From: Prorocentrum cordatum
Taxonomy: Eukaryota; Sar; Dinophyceae; Prorocentrales; Prorocentraceae
Length of the DNA stretch: 61,473 bases
Direction of reading: 5' to 3'
Assembly: GCA_963575745.1 (NCBI GenBank)
Contig: CAUYUJ010000914.1
Coordinates: forward strand, 64,001 to 125,473
Part shown: in pieces, positions 40,157 to 51,489 of the stretch
Layout: the number at the start of each line of letters is the position of its first letter
Numbering within the stretch: position 1 is the stretch's first letter
Position numbers and translations under genes: made by a program
The notes under the pieces: generated by a model
Database searches by the model: none
Told to the model about the DNA's origin: nothing
What the model saw: only the letters and a program-made list of their open reading frames with translations

Positions 40157-40714
40157 CGGTCTTCCCAAAAGAAAGAAGGCAAACTCCCGGAATAACGCTC
40201 AGCGCGCTACAAGTAACAAATAAACGGGCTGCTCCCCAGAAGGGAGAACAAACATTCCCGGCGCTCCTTTTTGGCAGCCACGGGCTTGCCAGCCTTCGCC
40301 TGGCTTCTGAGGAACTAGGGGCCTCCTAGATGGGGTCTGAGTAGATGGGGTCGGAGGATCGCGCCGCATCGCCGATACATCGCCGATGCATCGGCGATGC
40401 ATTGGCGATGCATCGGCGATGCACCGGCGATGCATCGGTCTTCCCAAAAGAAAGAAGGCAAACTCCCGGAATAACGCTCAGCGCGCTACAAGTAACAAAT
40501 AAACGGGCTGCTCCCCAGAAGGGAGAACAAACATTCCCGGCGCTCCTTTTTGGCAGCCACGGGCTTGCCAGCCTTCGCCTGGCTTCTGAGGAACTAGGGG
40601 CCTCCTAGATGGGGTCTGAGTAGATGGGGTCGGAGGATCGCGCCGCATCGCCGATACATCGCCGATGCATCGGCGATGCATTGGCGATGCATCGGCGATG
40701 CACCGGCGATGCAT
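40157..40714. repeat. 279-bp tandem duplication, two identical copies
   Basis: 40157-40435 and 40436-40714 are identical as read, beginning CGGTCTTCCCAAAAGAAAGA. Each ends in an array of about seven GATGCATCGGC units. Confidence 0.95.
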
Positions 40715-40890
40715 CATCGACATGGGCGATGCATCGGCGCCGTCGACGTGAAGCAAATCGGGCCCCACATCGAGCCGCATCGGCGATGCATCGGCGATGC
40801 GGCGCTATCCTCCGAGCCCATCTACTCCAGCCCCATCTAAGAGGCCTAGAGGTACGGCGATGCATCGGCAGTGCGTCGGCGACGCGGCGG
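40360..40890. repeat. arrays of an 11-bp palindromic unit (CGATGCATCGG)
   Basis: The ten bases CGATGCATCG are self-complementary and repeat every 11 bp, with TTGG and CCGG variants, at 40366-40437 and 40645-40715 and in scattered form at 40728-40890. Both strands therefore read alike and give His-Arg-Arg-Cys-Ile frames that are by-products. Confidence 0.9.
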
Positions 40891-41029
40891 CGTCGGGACG
40901 GCGAGAGTCGGGCTCATGACCGCGCCGCAACTCGGCGGTGCGGCCCGCTTCTCTCCGGCCCCGAACTGCTCGACAGCACCCCCCCAAGGGGGCGCGATGC
41001 GCCAGGCAGCCCCGCTCCTCCCTCCTTCC

Positions 41030-42510
41030 TTCTCCTCCTCCCTCCTCCCTCCTCCCTCCTCCTCCTCCTCCTCCTCCTCCTCCTCCTCCTCCACCACCTC
41101 CTCCTCCTCCTCCTCCCCTCTCCTCCTCTCCTCCCACTCCTCCTTCCTCCCCTCCTCCTCCGCCTCCCTCCTCCTCCTCCTACCACCTCCTCCTCCTCCT
41201 CCTCCTCCTCATCCCTCCTCCTCCTCCTCCCCTCCTCCTCCTCCATCCCCTCCTCCACCTCCTCCTCCTCCTCCTCCTCCTCCTCCCACCTCCTCCCCTT
41301 GCTCTCCGCCTCCTCCTCCTCACTCCTTCTCCTCTCCTCCTCCCCTCCTCCTCCCCTCCACCCCTCCTCCTCCTCCTCACATCCTCCTCCTCCTCCTCCT
41401 CCTCCTCCTCCTCCTCCTCCTCCTCCTCTCCCCCTCCTCCACCTCCTCCTCCTCTCCATCCTCCTCCTCCTCCTCTCCACCACCTCCTCCTCCTGCCCTC
41501 CTCCTCCTCCTCCTCCTTCCTCCTCCTCCTCCTCCTCCTCCTCCTCCTCCTCCTCCTCTCCTACCTCCTCCTCCTCCTCCTCCTCCCCTCCTCCTCACTC
41601 CTACCTCACTCCTCCTCCTCACTCCTCCCCTCCTCCTCCTCCTTCTCCTACCTCCTCTTCTTCTTCTTCTTCTTCTTCTTATTCTTCGTCTTCTTCTTCT
41701 TATTGGTAGTATTCTTCTTTTTAGTATTCGTATTAGTCTTCTTCTTCTTAGTATTATTATTCTTATTCGTCTTATTCTTCTTCTTATTATTATTATTCCT
41801 CTTATTATTCTTATGATTATTCTTCTCCTCTCCTCCTCCTCCACCTCCTGCTTCCTCCTCCTCCTCCTACCTCCTCCTCCTCCTCCTCCTCCTCCTCACC
41901 CACCTTCCTCCTACCTCCTCCCTCCTCCCTCCTCCTCCTCCTCCTCCTCCTCCTCCTCCTCCTCCCTCCTCCTCCTCCTCCTCCCCACCTCCTCTCACGT
42001 CTCCTCCTACTCACTCCTCCTCCTCCTCCTCCTCCTCCCTCCACCTCCTCCTCACACCTCCTCCGACCTCTCCTCCTCCTCCTCCTTCCTCCTCCTCTCC
42101 TCCTCCTCCTCCTCTCCTCCTCACTCCTCCTCCTCCTCCTCCTCCTCCTCCCCTCCTCCTCCTCCGCCTCCTCCTCCTCCCACCTCCTCTCCTCCTCCTC
42201 ACATCCTCCTCCTCCTCCTCCTCCTCCTCCTCCTCCTCCTCCTCCACTTCCCTTCCTCTTACCTCTTCCTCTTCCCCTCTTCCTCCTCCTCCTCCGTCCT
42301 CCTCTCTCTCCTCCTCCTCCTCCTCCTCCTCCTCTTCCTCCTCCTCCTCCTCCACCTCCTCCGCCTCCTCCTCCTCCTCCTCCTCCTCACATCCTCGCTC
42401 CTCCTCCTCCACACTATCCTCCTCCTACCTCCTCCTCCTCCTCTTCTTCTTCTCCACCTCCTCCTCCTCCTCCTCCTCCTCCTCCTCCTCCTCCTTCTCT
42501 TGGAGGGGGG
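41030..42510. repeat. CTC/TCC polypyrimidine microsatellite, ~1.5 kb
   Basis: Almost unbroken plus-strand pyrimidine units with a TCTTCT/TATTAT island at 41650-41830. Reading frames of 558 and 361 residues made of Ser, Leu and Pro run through it; they are simple-sequence artefacts. Confidence 0.98.
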
Positions 42511-42692
42511 GAAAAGCAACCCCTGGCCCTCGCAGACAGAGCGCTGAAGCGCCCTGTTCCCATGGTGCCCGCGCCTCCGCGCGGCACCGCGGCCTCCGAG
42601 AGAAGCACCTGTCTCCGCAACCCTCTGGCAAACTGACTTGCTCAATCCGGGCGTCTATTCCGACCTCAGTGTGGCCGTTTTCGGTGGCCTGG

Positions 42693-42708
42693 GATCGTCG
42701 TCGTCGTG

Positions 42709-42760
<52 letters not shown>

Positions 42761-42842
42761 TCTGCGTCGTCGTCGTCGTGGTCGTCGTCGTCGTCGTGGT
42801 CGTCGTCGTCTTCGTCGTCGTTGCGGTCGTCGTCGTCGCGGC
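42693..42842. repeat. TCG trinucleotide repeat
   Basis: About 45 units of CGT/TCG with some TGG. Minus strand would encode poly-Asp, plus strand poly-Ser or Arg; no gene context supports either. Confidence 0.97.
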
Positions 42843-43578
42843 GAGGAGCTCCCGCAGCTGCCCCTCGGGAGGGGGGCGAGCGCCCCGAAGTGGCGCCCGC
42901 GGGCGGGCAGGTCACAGCGCCAGGGGGTGTCTGCTTCGAGCTGCTGCGCCCGCGGGTGCCTCCGCCCGCGGGCTCCGCCGCAGCAGAGCCCCATGCTTAC
43001 GTCGGACATGTCCTCCGACAGGTGGATTGTGGACGAAAGTTAAAATATAGCCCAGCAAAAACTACACAAACGTATTCAACAATTTTAAGAATCGTCCCCA
43101 GGCTATGTTTTCACTGTGTTTGAATATTCCTCCTGTAGAGGGACGGGCCCGACTTAGCCCTATGCCCAGACGTCGTGTGTGTCGGGGACAATGCTTCGAG
43201 TTGGGGATCGACTACAGAATCGATGTACTCCAAAATTGGTTGCCAGTCGAATCTACGAAGCACGCCTACAATGCTACATTTAACCTGCTGGCTAGTCTGC
43301 GTATGCCTCTCGTGGGTTCAACGAGGAAGCCAAGTTTGGCGTAAATCAGCTCTCTAGTCGAATCCTTGCTCTGATGTTGGAGGCTTGGAAATGGACACCA
43401 ACCCCAACACAAGGAGTTGCCTCAACCGGGGGAAGGTGGTCCTAGACTTCGGTGTCGGTGTGGCAACCTGTCGGTCACCCAGGAAGCCCGACCCTTTTTC
43501 CACCATCGCCGAGATCGCGATCATCTGCCCTCGGTCGAGGCATACCTAGAGGAACAAAAAACGGCAAAAACATAAACT
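42843..43578. other. no gene
   Basis: Unique sequence including the second copy of the diverged dispersed repeat (43060-43150). No domain-bearing frame. Confidence 0.5.
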
Positions 43579-43714
43579 TTCGACGGTCCGCGCGGATTTC
43601 TTGGATCCGCGCTGGGCCCCCCTCCCTGGCGCGCGGAGCGCGCCAGGGGCGGCGCCGGATGCGCCGCCAGGGGGTCCCAGCGCAGATCCAAGAAGTCCGC
43701 GCAGATCTCCGAAA
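43579..43714. repeat. cloverleaf-shaped foldback element
   Basis: An outer inverted repeat of ~37 bp (CGCGGATTTCTTGGATCCGC against GCAGATCCAAGAAGTCCGCG, continuing into TGGGCCCCCCT/AGGGGGTCCCA) encloses two smaller perfect hairpins: CCCTGGCGCGC-GGA-GCGCGCCAGGG and GGCGGCGC-CGGAT-GCGCCGCC. Folded, it is a three-stem cross. TTTCG/CGAAA closes the base. Confidence 0.85.
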
Positions 43715-44157
43715 TACTCATGTTTCGGGGATGGACAGACACCCCTTTGGTAAAACGTGGTTTAGTGAGAACGACCTGAGGCCCAAAGCTGGCGGGCGCA
43801 AGCCTGGAAAATAACGGCCAAGGCGCCCTCTCGAGAACCGAAAACGGACAATTCACTAATCGACGTGTCACTGTTGGGGGTTCTGTCCACCCCCGAATGT
43901 TTGGGTCGTTCCTTGTGATTCGAGCACCGCCCGTATGCGGTGTTGGTGTGAACCTCCGGGCCTCCGACAGTGGCGCCCGTGGCTCTGTACGTGCACGAGC
44001 TTCGGGGCCCTCGCCCACTTCGGGGGCGGCCAAGAGGGGGGCGTCCAAGAGGGGGGGGTGCAAATCGTGACCGGCGGCATGTGCGCGGCCGAAGGGGGGG
44101 GGCTGGGGACGTAATGAAATATAAAAATAGGCGCCATGAAGTCTGAGGAATTATCAT
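43715..44157. other. no gene
   Basis: Unique C/G-rich sequence; overlapping frames on the minus strand lack domains. Confidence 0.5.
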
Positions 44158-44347
44158 GACCCCAGACCCCCGACGTCATGAATTTTTCATGACGTCGACC
44201 CCCAGCGGTCTGGACCCATTCCCCAGGACCGGTTTTTCGTCCCGAGTCGTTTTTTGACGCTCCCGAGGGCCGGTAAGGGCCACCGGAGGCCGAAAATCAT
44301 GAAAAACCTCCCGTCGTGATTTTTTCATGACTCGAGGGGGTCTGGGA
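44158..44347. repeat. dispersed hairpin repeat, copy 2
   Basis: Second copy of 38914-39102 with only a few differences (one extra base at the left edge, TCCTGAG to TCCCGAG, GGGCCCCCGG to GGGCCACCGG). The 25-bp palindrome is intact at 44172-44196. Confidence 0.9.
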
Positions 44348-44818
44348 CCCACGCCATGATATCCCCCCCCCCCCAGTCATCACCCCCCTCTTTGCCGACC
44401 CCGACCGCTGCTGCCTGCGGAGCTGCGCCGTGCCGCGGGGTGCGCGGCCGGGCCGCCGCTGGCACTAGACCACGGCCTCGGGCGGCGCCCGCGGCCTGAG
44501 CAGCAGGTGCGGCCTGCTCTCCGCGAGGTGGAAGATGAGCTGGCCGAACAGCGAGTTGGCCCACGAGAACCAGGGCCGGGTGAAGGCGGTGGCGTCGTCC
44601 TCGACGGAAGCCCCAAAAAGGTCCGACGCTCCGAACAACTTGGAGCGGGCGGTTCTTGCCTGTTTTCGGCCTCCGGGGGCCCTCGCCGGGCCTCGGGGGC
44701 GTCCCAGAACGGCCCAGGACGAACAACCGGCCCTAGGGAAGTGGTCGGGACCTCCGGGGCCCACGCATCGGACAAAAATAGTGAGCAGCCAGATGTCTGA
44801 GGATCAAGAAAGTGCATT
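44348..44818. other. no gene
   Basis: Contains the word CGACGCTCCGA and a stretch (44625-44740) related in style to the dispersed repeats, but no clear unit or coding sequence. Confidence 0.4.
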
Positions 44819-44925
44819 GACATAAACTTTTGGAGCTCCGCGCGGAGCTCGTCGATCAGCGCTGGGCCCCCCTGGCGGCGCCTCCCGCGCCTGCCCTGGC
44901 GCGCTGGGGAGGCCCAGCGGTTACG
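44819..44925. repeat. relative of the cloverleaf foldback
   Basis: Shares GACATAAACTTT, TCCGCGCGGA and CAGCGCTGGGCCCCCCT with 43571-43622 and contains the palindrome GAGCTCCGCGCGGAGCTC. The right arm is only partly complementary (GAGGCCCAGCG), so this copy is decayed. Confidence 0.65.
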
Positions 44926-46885
44926 TTGATGCAGCTGTTTCGTCTTCGATCCTTGTCGAAGCTCTCGTGCATGAACCACCGCGAGGCGGTGGTGGACCTC
45001 AGCACCGACAGGCAGGCGCGGATCTCGTCGTCGTCCTGCGAGGTCAGGGCCTGCATGATGACCGACATCGGCCAGATCTTGCCCGGCCCCGTGTGCGGGC
45101 TGCCCACCCCCTGGCCCGCCGCGCCCTGGAAGTAGAACGGGTTCGTGGCCGCACTGAGGACGATGCGCCTGGTGGACTGGTACGTCGTGTCGTTCACGGG
45201 CACGAACCTTGCAGCGCCAGCGGGGGGGTCACCACTGGGGGGGAGAGGCGGTCACCTCCTCCAGAGGACCGAAGATCGAAGAGGAAGGAGGATCGATCAG
45301 TCGTTTTCCGCGCCTTCGGGGCGTCTCGGGCGCTTCTGTGGGGGGGCCATGGGTAGTCCCTCCTCAGGAGGAGGTGGCGACTCCTCCAGTGGTGATCCCC
45401 CTTTGGCTTTGCCTGGACGGACCCCAAATACGGCAGACTCAGCAGGGACGGCACGTTTGCGTCGTCCATGTGGAAGGCGTTGCCGAAGCCGTCCACCTCG
45501 TAGGCGTAGACCGCCTCCCCCGTCCGGCGGTGCACGACGACCGCCTCGCGCCGTATGCCGTCCTCGATCTCGGCAGCCAGATCCTCCGGCTTGGTGTGGG
45601 AGGAGAAGGAGGAGGAGGAGGAGGAGGAGGAGGAGGAGGAGGAGGAGGAGGAGGAGGAGGAGGGAGAGGAGGCAGAAGAAGGGGAGGCAGGGCAGGGGGA
45701 GGATGTGGGGGCGGGACAATTCGGAGGGGGAGATGAGACGGAGGAGTGAGGAGGCGGAGGAGGCGAAGGATGATCATGATGATGAGTATGAGGAGGAGGC
45801 GCATGCGAATGAGGAAGGGGAGCATGGGGAGGAAAAAGGAAAGGGTGGTGTGTGGGCCATACTCATCCTCTTACCCCTCCTCTTCCTACTCCACCCATGC
45901 TCCATCCTCCTCTCCCACTCCTCCTCCTCCTCCTCCTCCTCCTCCTTCCTCGTCCTCCTCCTCCTCCTCCTCCTCCTCCTCCTCCTCCTCCTCCTCCTCC
46001 TCTCTCATCATCCTCCTGCTCCGCTAATTGGACACCAAAACGTGTCCACCCTCCCCGCTTTCAAGATGCCGGGAAGTCTCTGGAAACCCAACTCGAAACC
46101 GTCGGCATGTGTCCCCAGCGGGGTTCACGCACACCGAATTCATCGACGAGACTTATGGTGCGGCTGCCTTGGACAGCCCCCTCACTGAGAAACTCTGTGC
46201 GACGCGCGCCCGAGTGCTCCAGGGAGTGCTTTTCGAGTGTTTTTCTGGTTTTTTGATGTTTCAAACTGTCGGCCCAAAAAACTGAAGTTGGAGTGGTTTT
46301 TGAAAATCGCCAGTGGTTGCTTCGCACTCGGAAGGGGCTACGGTCGAGATAAAACTGGCCTACCGACCAATGATACACACTGGTGTTGCCATATGATGCC
46401 CCACGACAATCGGCGTAGAATTCCCAAGCCAATGTTTGCAACGGGCCTGTGTGCCACACCCGACCTTTCCGCAATCGAATTGTTGCGTGGGCAATATCCT
46501 CGGCGTCGTTCTCCTGAATTATATTATTGTCCTGTCTTTCTGCCCCAGGGAACCCTCATCCCCGAACCCCCACGTCCCCCCTTTCGATGTCCTCCTCCAC
46601 CCATTTTTCACCAACTCCACCGCCCCCTCACCATGCCCACACTTCGCCAGCATCGTCCCTACAACATCCCTCGTCTGTCCATGATCTTCCTTTTTGAGTT
46701 CCCGTCTCGTCACCTTCGGCGCGAGAGAAGGCCCCAAAGTCGCCCCGAGGTACATTTGCAGTAATCCCCCACATGGCCTTGTCCGATTACCAGTCCAGAT
46801 GGTCACATGTTTGATTCGCAATCAGCGTTGCCCAAAGGCCCCAAAAGAGCTAACAGCCTCCTCCTCCTCCGCCCTGGGCCATCCT
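44926..46885. other. no supportable gene; GGA and CTC tracts
   Basis: A purine tract of GGA units lies at 45600-45665 and a pyrimidine tract of TCC units at 45910-46010. Minus-strand frames around 44979-45203 show some protein-like phrases but no recognisable domain. Confidence 0.5.
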
Positions 46886-46906
46886 TCCGTAGCCATTTTG
46901 GCTCAA
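46886..46906 (+). other. spliced-leader relic (exact match)
   Basis: T plus CCGTAGCCATTTTGGCTCAA is identical to the first 21 of 22 bases of the dinoflagellate trans-spliced leader; the last G is A here. It lies 39 bases before ATG 46946 of the gene that follows, the distance expected of a leader on a mature mRNA. In dinoflagellates the leader is added by trans-splicing and is not normally encoded at the gene, so its presence means a processed transcript was copied back into DNA. Confidence 0.92.
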
Positions 46907-46945
46907 ATATGTTTCACTCCAGCTTCATCTCGCACCGACACCATC

Positions 46946-49900
46946 ATGGACGATCCTCGGGACGATGCAGTTGCAGAGATGGAAGCTGGAACTACCAGCG
47001 GTGACCACGACGGGGCGTGGGATCGCTACTTTGGCGAAGGCCCGCACCATTACTTTAGACACGCAGATGCACCAGCGACCTCTGATGCCGTACAGGGAGG
47101 CGGCAGCAGCCAGCAACAGCCGCAACACCCACACGATCACGAAAGCCAGCCCAGAAAACGACAACGGATGTGCTCGGTATTGAAGCAGGCTCTTGTTGAG
47201 CTCGGCGCGCCACCACCACCGCCAATCACAACTCGGGCACAACCGTGCAGCGGGCTCGTGAGATCAAGCGACAAAAAGCTGAACAGCGACGCAGGGCAGA
47301 ACAACCAGAGGGCTGCCAGGTAGTAGCATTACCAGACCTGCCCAGAGCCAAGACGAACCCGATCCCTAGAGCCAGCCTTCCCATCGTACGCGCTGTTAGG
47401 CGTACGACTGATCGGCATGATGATCAGCGGCCGCTCCAACCTCTCGTGCGAGAAGCTGAGGACGCACAGCAACGCGTCCACGCAAAGACCGACGAAGAGA
47501 TGAACGCACTAGCCCGACATGTTCTGGCTCGTGGTGGTGGCGCTAGCAAGTTCAAGACAGGCACCGAGCTATGCATGGCCGACTCCCTACACGTCGACCG
47601 TCGCAAGATCGAGCCGGAGTTGTGCCAGCTGGCTTCGATGATCATCCACAGAGATCGGTCGCAGAGGTACGAGCTAGAATCGAGCCTCGCAAATTCTGGG
47701 TGCAGGCTGATCTTGTACGTCGACTACACAATGACTGATGAGACCCCGCTGAAACTAGGGATGGAGGACAAACCAGCCACGACTCCTGCTGATCCAACGC
47801 CTCGAACTCTATCGACTGACCTGAGCACTCAAGTGAATCTACCGCACATGGCGAATGCCAGGCAAAAGACAGTGGCCAAGATCTTACAGTCGCACGACGA
47901 GTACGGCATGCTGGTCGAGGCACCCACTGGACAATTATTCACCTTTGTAGGGAGATCGATGACGTGGTTACAGAACTTGGACAGGACGACTGCAGAGGTA
48001 TTGATGCAAGCACATCGGCAGCGAACTGGCAGGACAAGTTTTTCAGATAAGTTCCAACACAAAACTCGCATGTCGACGTTGGACGGGGCTGGCAGCAACC
48101 CGAGGACAGAGAGAGCAGTTGTCCGTGAGGCGAACGAGCTTGGAGCTGGTTGGATATCGTTTTTGCAGCCGTGCGAAATACACAGGGCCGCAGGCAGTCA
48201 CAAAAAAAAACCTACTCGATCGTCGAGGACTTGATTTCAGGACAGATTGCATGGGCGAGGTCGCTGAATGACGGCACATCATTTCTGAGGTATGCGAACC
48301 ACGTCAAGCAGACAGCCAAAAATATGATCATCTTCAAGACGGGGTCCCCGCCTCTTTCTGCATATGCATATCGTCGGCACTTGTTGAGGCTATGCCTCAG
48401 TCGAGGCACGAACTGGATTTTCAAGCGGATGGCCTTGTGCTCTCTCCCGAACGGCGACTGGAGGAACAAGGCGCATATTGAGGTCTACTTGCCGACTGGC
48501 GTTGCTTATGATGCGGAGAGCCTCAAGGAATCAGTGGCAGAAGCTATTCGGCGATGCATGGTCAACGCTAGATTTACTATCTACCCAAGGCATCGCTGGA
48601 CTGGCGCCGATGACGCTTTCAATGATTTCTGCTTGCTGGAAGGGTGCCACGGGCTGGCCGCCGCGTCGTGGGCCACGTTCGCGCTCGAGGCGGGGCGTCC
48701 TCTTAGGGGTGGACTGCCGACGCACGCTGGTTGCAAGGGGGTTCCATTTCGGGGTACCGCTGGCCGCAAGGCCACTAAGATGCTTTTGGATTCATCTACT
48801 GGCGCCGATGGGCCCCCCCGAGGGCTCGACGACAGGCGCCGCCCAGCTCCAGAGGCAGGGGGCGACGAAGCTTGCGATCCCTTGGAGAATCGGCGACAAG
48901 AACAAGCTGAACTGAGGAGAAAAGCCAGGGCGTTTCTCGAGAAGGACCCCTTGGTGCCGTCGCTGATCATTCGCCAGGTGTCGGAGCCCCTTGCCTGGCT
49001 CCTGCAACATCAGCTGAAGCTGGCTGGCGACGACAGGGATCTCGAGCAGGAAGCCAAGGCGCGGAAGAGAACGACCAGCAGAGACCGACGCGTCAGCAGG
49101 ACCTTCCCTATCGTGCACGCCGCCAACGGCAATGCTGAGGCGACGTTTCATACCGACATCGGCTACGTAGTATTCCACGCGTTAATGTGGCAAGACTTGA
49201 TCACCATTCCCAAGCAGACGATGCGAATGCGTTCCCTGGCATACCGCCTGATCTCCAGTGCGGATTTCTGGGTGTAGGAGCCCCTCACTAGCATGCACCA
49301 GAGGTTCCCGCACAAGCTGTTCCTGTTGCTTGACGAGGCGAAAGACTTCGACCTCCGCGACGTTCCGCCTTGCATGTTCGACCCGTTCACCGAGCATTTC
49401 CTTGCCACCTACCAGGGCGCCCCTGATGGCGGAATCGATTGTGATGAAGCACTGGCATACCTCCTCCTACATGCTCGCCCACTGAAGCTGAACATATCAC
49501 CCGTTGAAGCGACGCACGCAGCAATCCGAAGGAGGCTATTCACTAAAGGGGTGCAGACGAACGCCGAAGGCCTGCACGAGTTGTCCGCTGAGTACGCGAT
49601 GGATCGCGTCCGAAGGTTTGGCCGACCGTTCTTGATTCAACAACCACATGTCGCTGAAGGTGCGGGGGCAGATCGACTGAGCCGCGGCGTGAGCAAGCCA
49701 ACTTCGTCGGGAGCAGGGGGGCCTCGGCGAGCTTGGGTTCGCCAAGAGAGTTTAGGTAAGCACGGCCTCCAAGGCATGTCGGGCTTGTCTCAGCGGCGCC
49801 GTGCCCTGCGCCCCGACGAGTCCGCCAAGCTTGTGGACATAGGCAAGTCTGCGACCCATTCAGCCCTCAACCCTTACCACAGAGGAAGCAGCTTCGGCTG

Positions 49901-50822
49901 CAAAGCCGGGGACCTCACCAGAGCCCAGAACAAAGCAATCCAAACTGGAATGGCGTCGACAACTCTGGGCATTCTTTCTTCAGCAGGCCCTATCGGTATG
50001 ACAGCATCGTGCGACGCTGCAGTTGCACGCGCGTTGGAGGTGTGCGAGAGTGGGCAGGTCGACCTAATGCAAGCCGTGGCTTTAGCAAAGCGCATCAAAC
50101 GGGATGCGGATGCCAAGGTAAACCAGTTAAAGTTGTGGACCGCAGGGTGGGTGCATAATGGCGTCACCGATGACATGTTCGAGTGCAACGACCTTCCGCC
50201 CTTAGTAAAGCATCCTAGCGTCCTGAACCCCTTGCCGAACGCATTGACTATGGACTTCCGCATGCTCCACCCAACTGAAGGCAGCGTCCAGACAGCCATC
50301 AGCATTTCGGCAGCCGCGAAGCAGAGCAACCTGGCATCGGCGCTGTACCAGCAGTGGCGCGAGCTGCACAAGCCCATCATGCACAACGATTGCAAGCCTA
50401 TCTGCGAGGAGGCCAAGAAGCCTCCCACGATACCGCCATGCTGGCAAGTCGGCCTGTGTCTGTGCGGCAAGAGGGGGCGGAAGACTTCACAGGTGAGGGC
50501 TTGGTTCTACGCGGCGCTGAAGCAGGCCACCAGGAAGAACACGCTTGGACGGCAGCTGCTGACTCAGAGACAGTTGGTTGTCAAGCTGGTTCCTGACATC
50601 GGCGCCGCAGCTCTCGCGTCACCGTGGGACATCGCCACTGGCGACGAGCGCGCGAAGGCGCAGGACGTATGGATGCACATCAGCACCCAATCGTTCAAGC
50701 CCTACTGGTCTGGATTCCGCGTCTGCCAGGCCGTCGGGGAAACCAGAGACGGCGCCCTAGAGGAGATCAACCTCGAGGCTGGGTGCACTCGAAATTTGCA
50801 CCATCCCCCCCCCCCCCCCTAA
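46946..50822 (+). pseudogene. large protein of unknown function (5' and central part), three interruptions
   Basis: From ATG 46946 (MDDPRDDAVAEMEAGTTSGD). The coding path changes frame near 47210-47225 (into TTVQRAREIKRQKAEQRRRA) and again at a nine-A run, 48202-48210 (from CEIHRAAGSHKKK to TYSIVEDLISGQIAWARS), and crosses a TAG at 49275-49277 (SSADFWV, stop, EPLTSMHQRFPHKLFLLLDE). Over 1,200 codons in all. Phrases such as GLMVEAPTGQLFTFVGRSM-like and GDWRNKAHIEVYLPTG look well conserved, but I cannot assign a domain; it resembles a multi-copy family I associate with dinoflagellate genomes. The open frame ends in a poly-Pro run at 50822, which I think is intron. Function unknown; a transposon-borne gene is possible. 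Confidence 0.6.
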
Positions 50823-51134
50823 CCCCGTGCTTCAAAGCATTCATACTTAAGCCATTTTTTGAGCCACGCAACGGTATGTTAGTTCAGTAGGCGCAACCTC
50901 CCCCTCCTCATCCTCCTCTTTCCGTCCTCCTCCTCCTTCCGATCTCCACGGCCCTCCCCCGATCTCCGCGCCCCCCCATCCCCCCCCCCACCACCACCGC
51001 CACCACCACCGCCACCACCACCACCACCACCACCACCACCACCACCACCACCACCACCACCACCACCACCACCACCACCACCCACCACCACCACCACCCC
51101 ACCACCCCCACCCCCCCCCCACACCACACACACA

Positions 51135-51165
<31 letters not shown>

Positions 51166-51166
51166 C

Positions 51167-51254
<88 letters not shown>

Positions 51255-51420
51255 CCACCTCCTACCCCTGCCCCTCCCCGCGCAGACCTTCCTCGCAACG
51301 TCCCAGTTTGCGCAAGAGCCTCGCTCAGACGGCCCAGGGGCCCCAGGACCTGACCCCCCCCCCAAAAAAAAACTGCCCAAAACACTTCTAAGTTAGCTCC
51401 CAGGAGGGAGGGGGGGATGA
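50790..51420 (+). repeat. CCA and CA repeat block inside a likely intron
   Basis: C run at 50807-50819, CCA units at 50985-51085, C-rich spacer, then CA units at 51120-51255 and another C and A run at 51354-51371. It separates the coding segments ending near 50790 and restarting near 51490. The reading frames through it are Trp, Val or Cys homopolymers. Confidence 0.9.
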
Positions 51421-51489
51421 GGATAGGACCAAGGAGGATGGGAGATTTTGAAGACGACAGGGGGGGGCAAGAAAGGAAGAGGAGGATGC

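Noticed and set aside
40360-40890. Cys/His/Arg-rich frames resembling zinc fingers
   Set aside because: They come from the 11-bp palindromic array, which reads alike on both strands.
40871-42547. 558-residue plus-strand frame
   Set aside because: Same reason: a 1.5-kb CTC tract. No domain and no sensible start.
51120-51260. Cys/Val open frames on the minus strand
   Set aside because: Products of the CA repeat.
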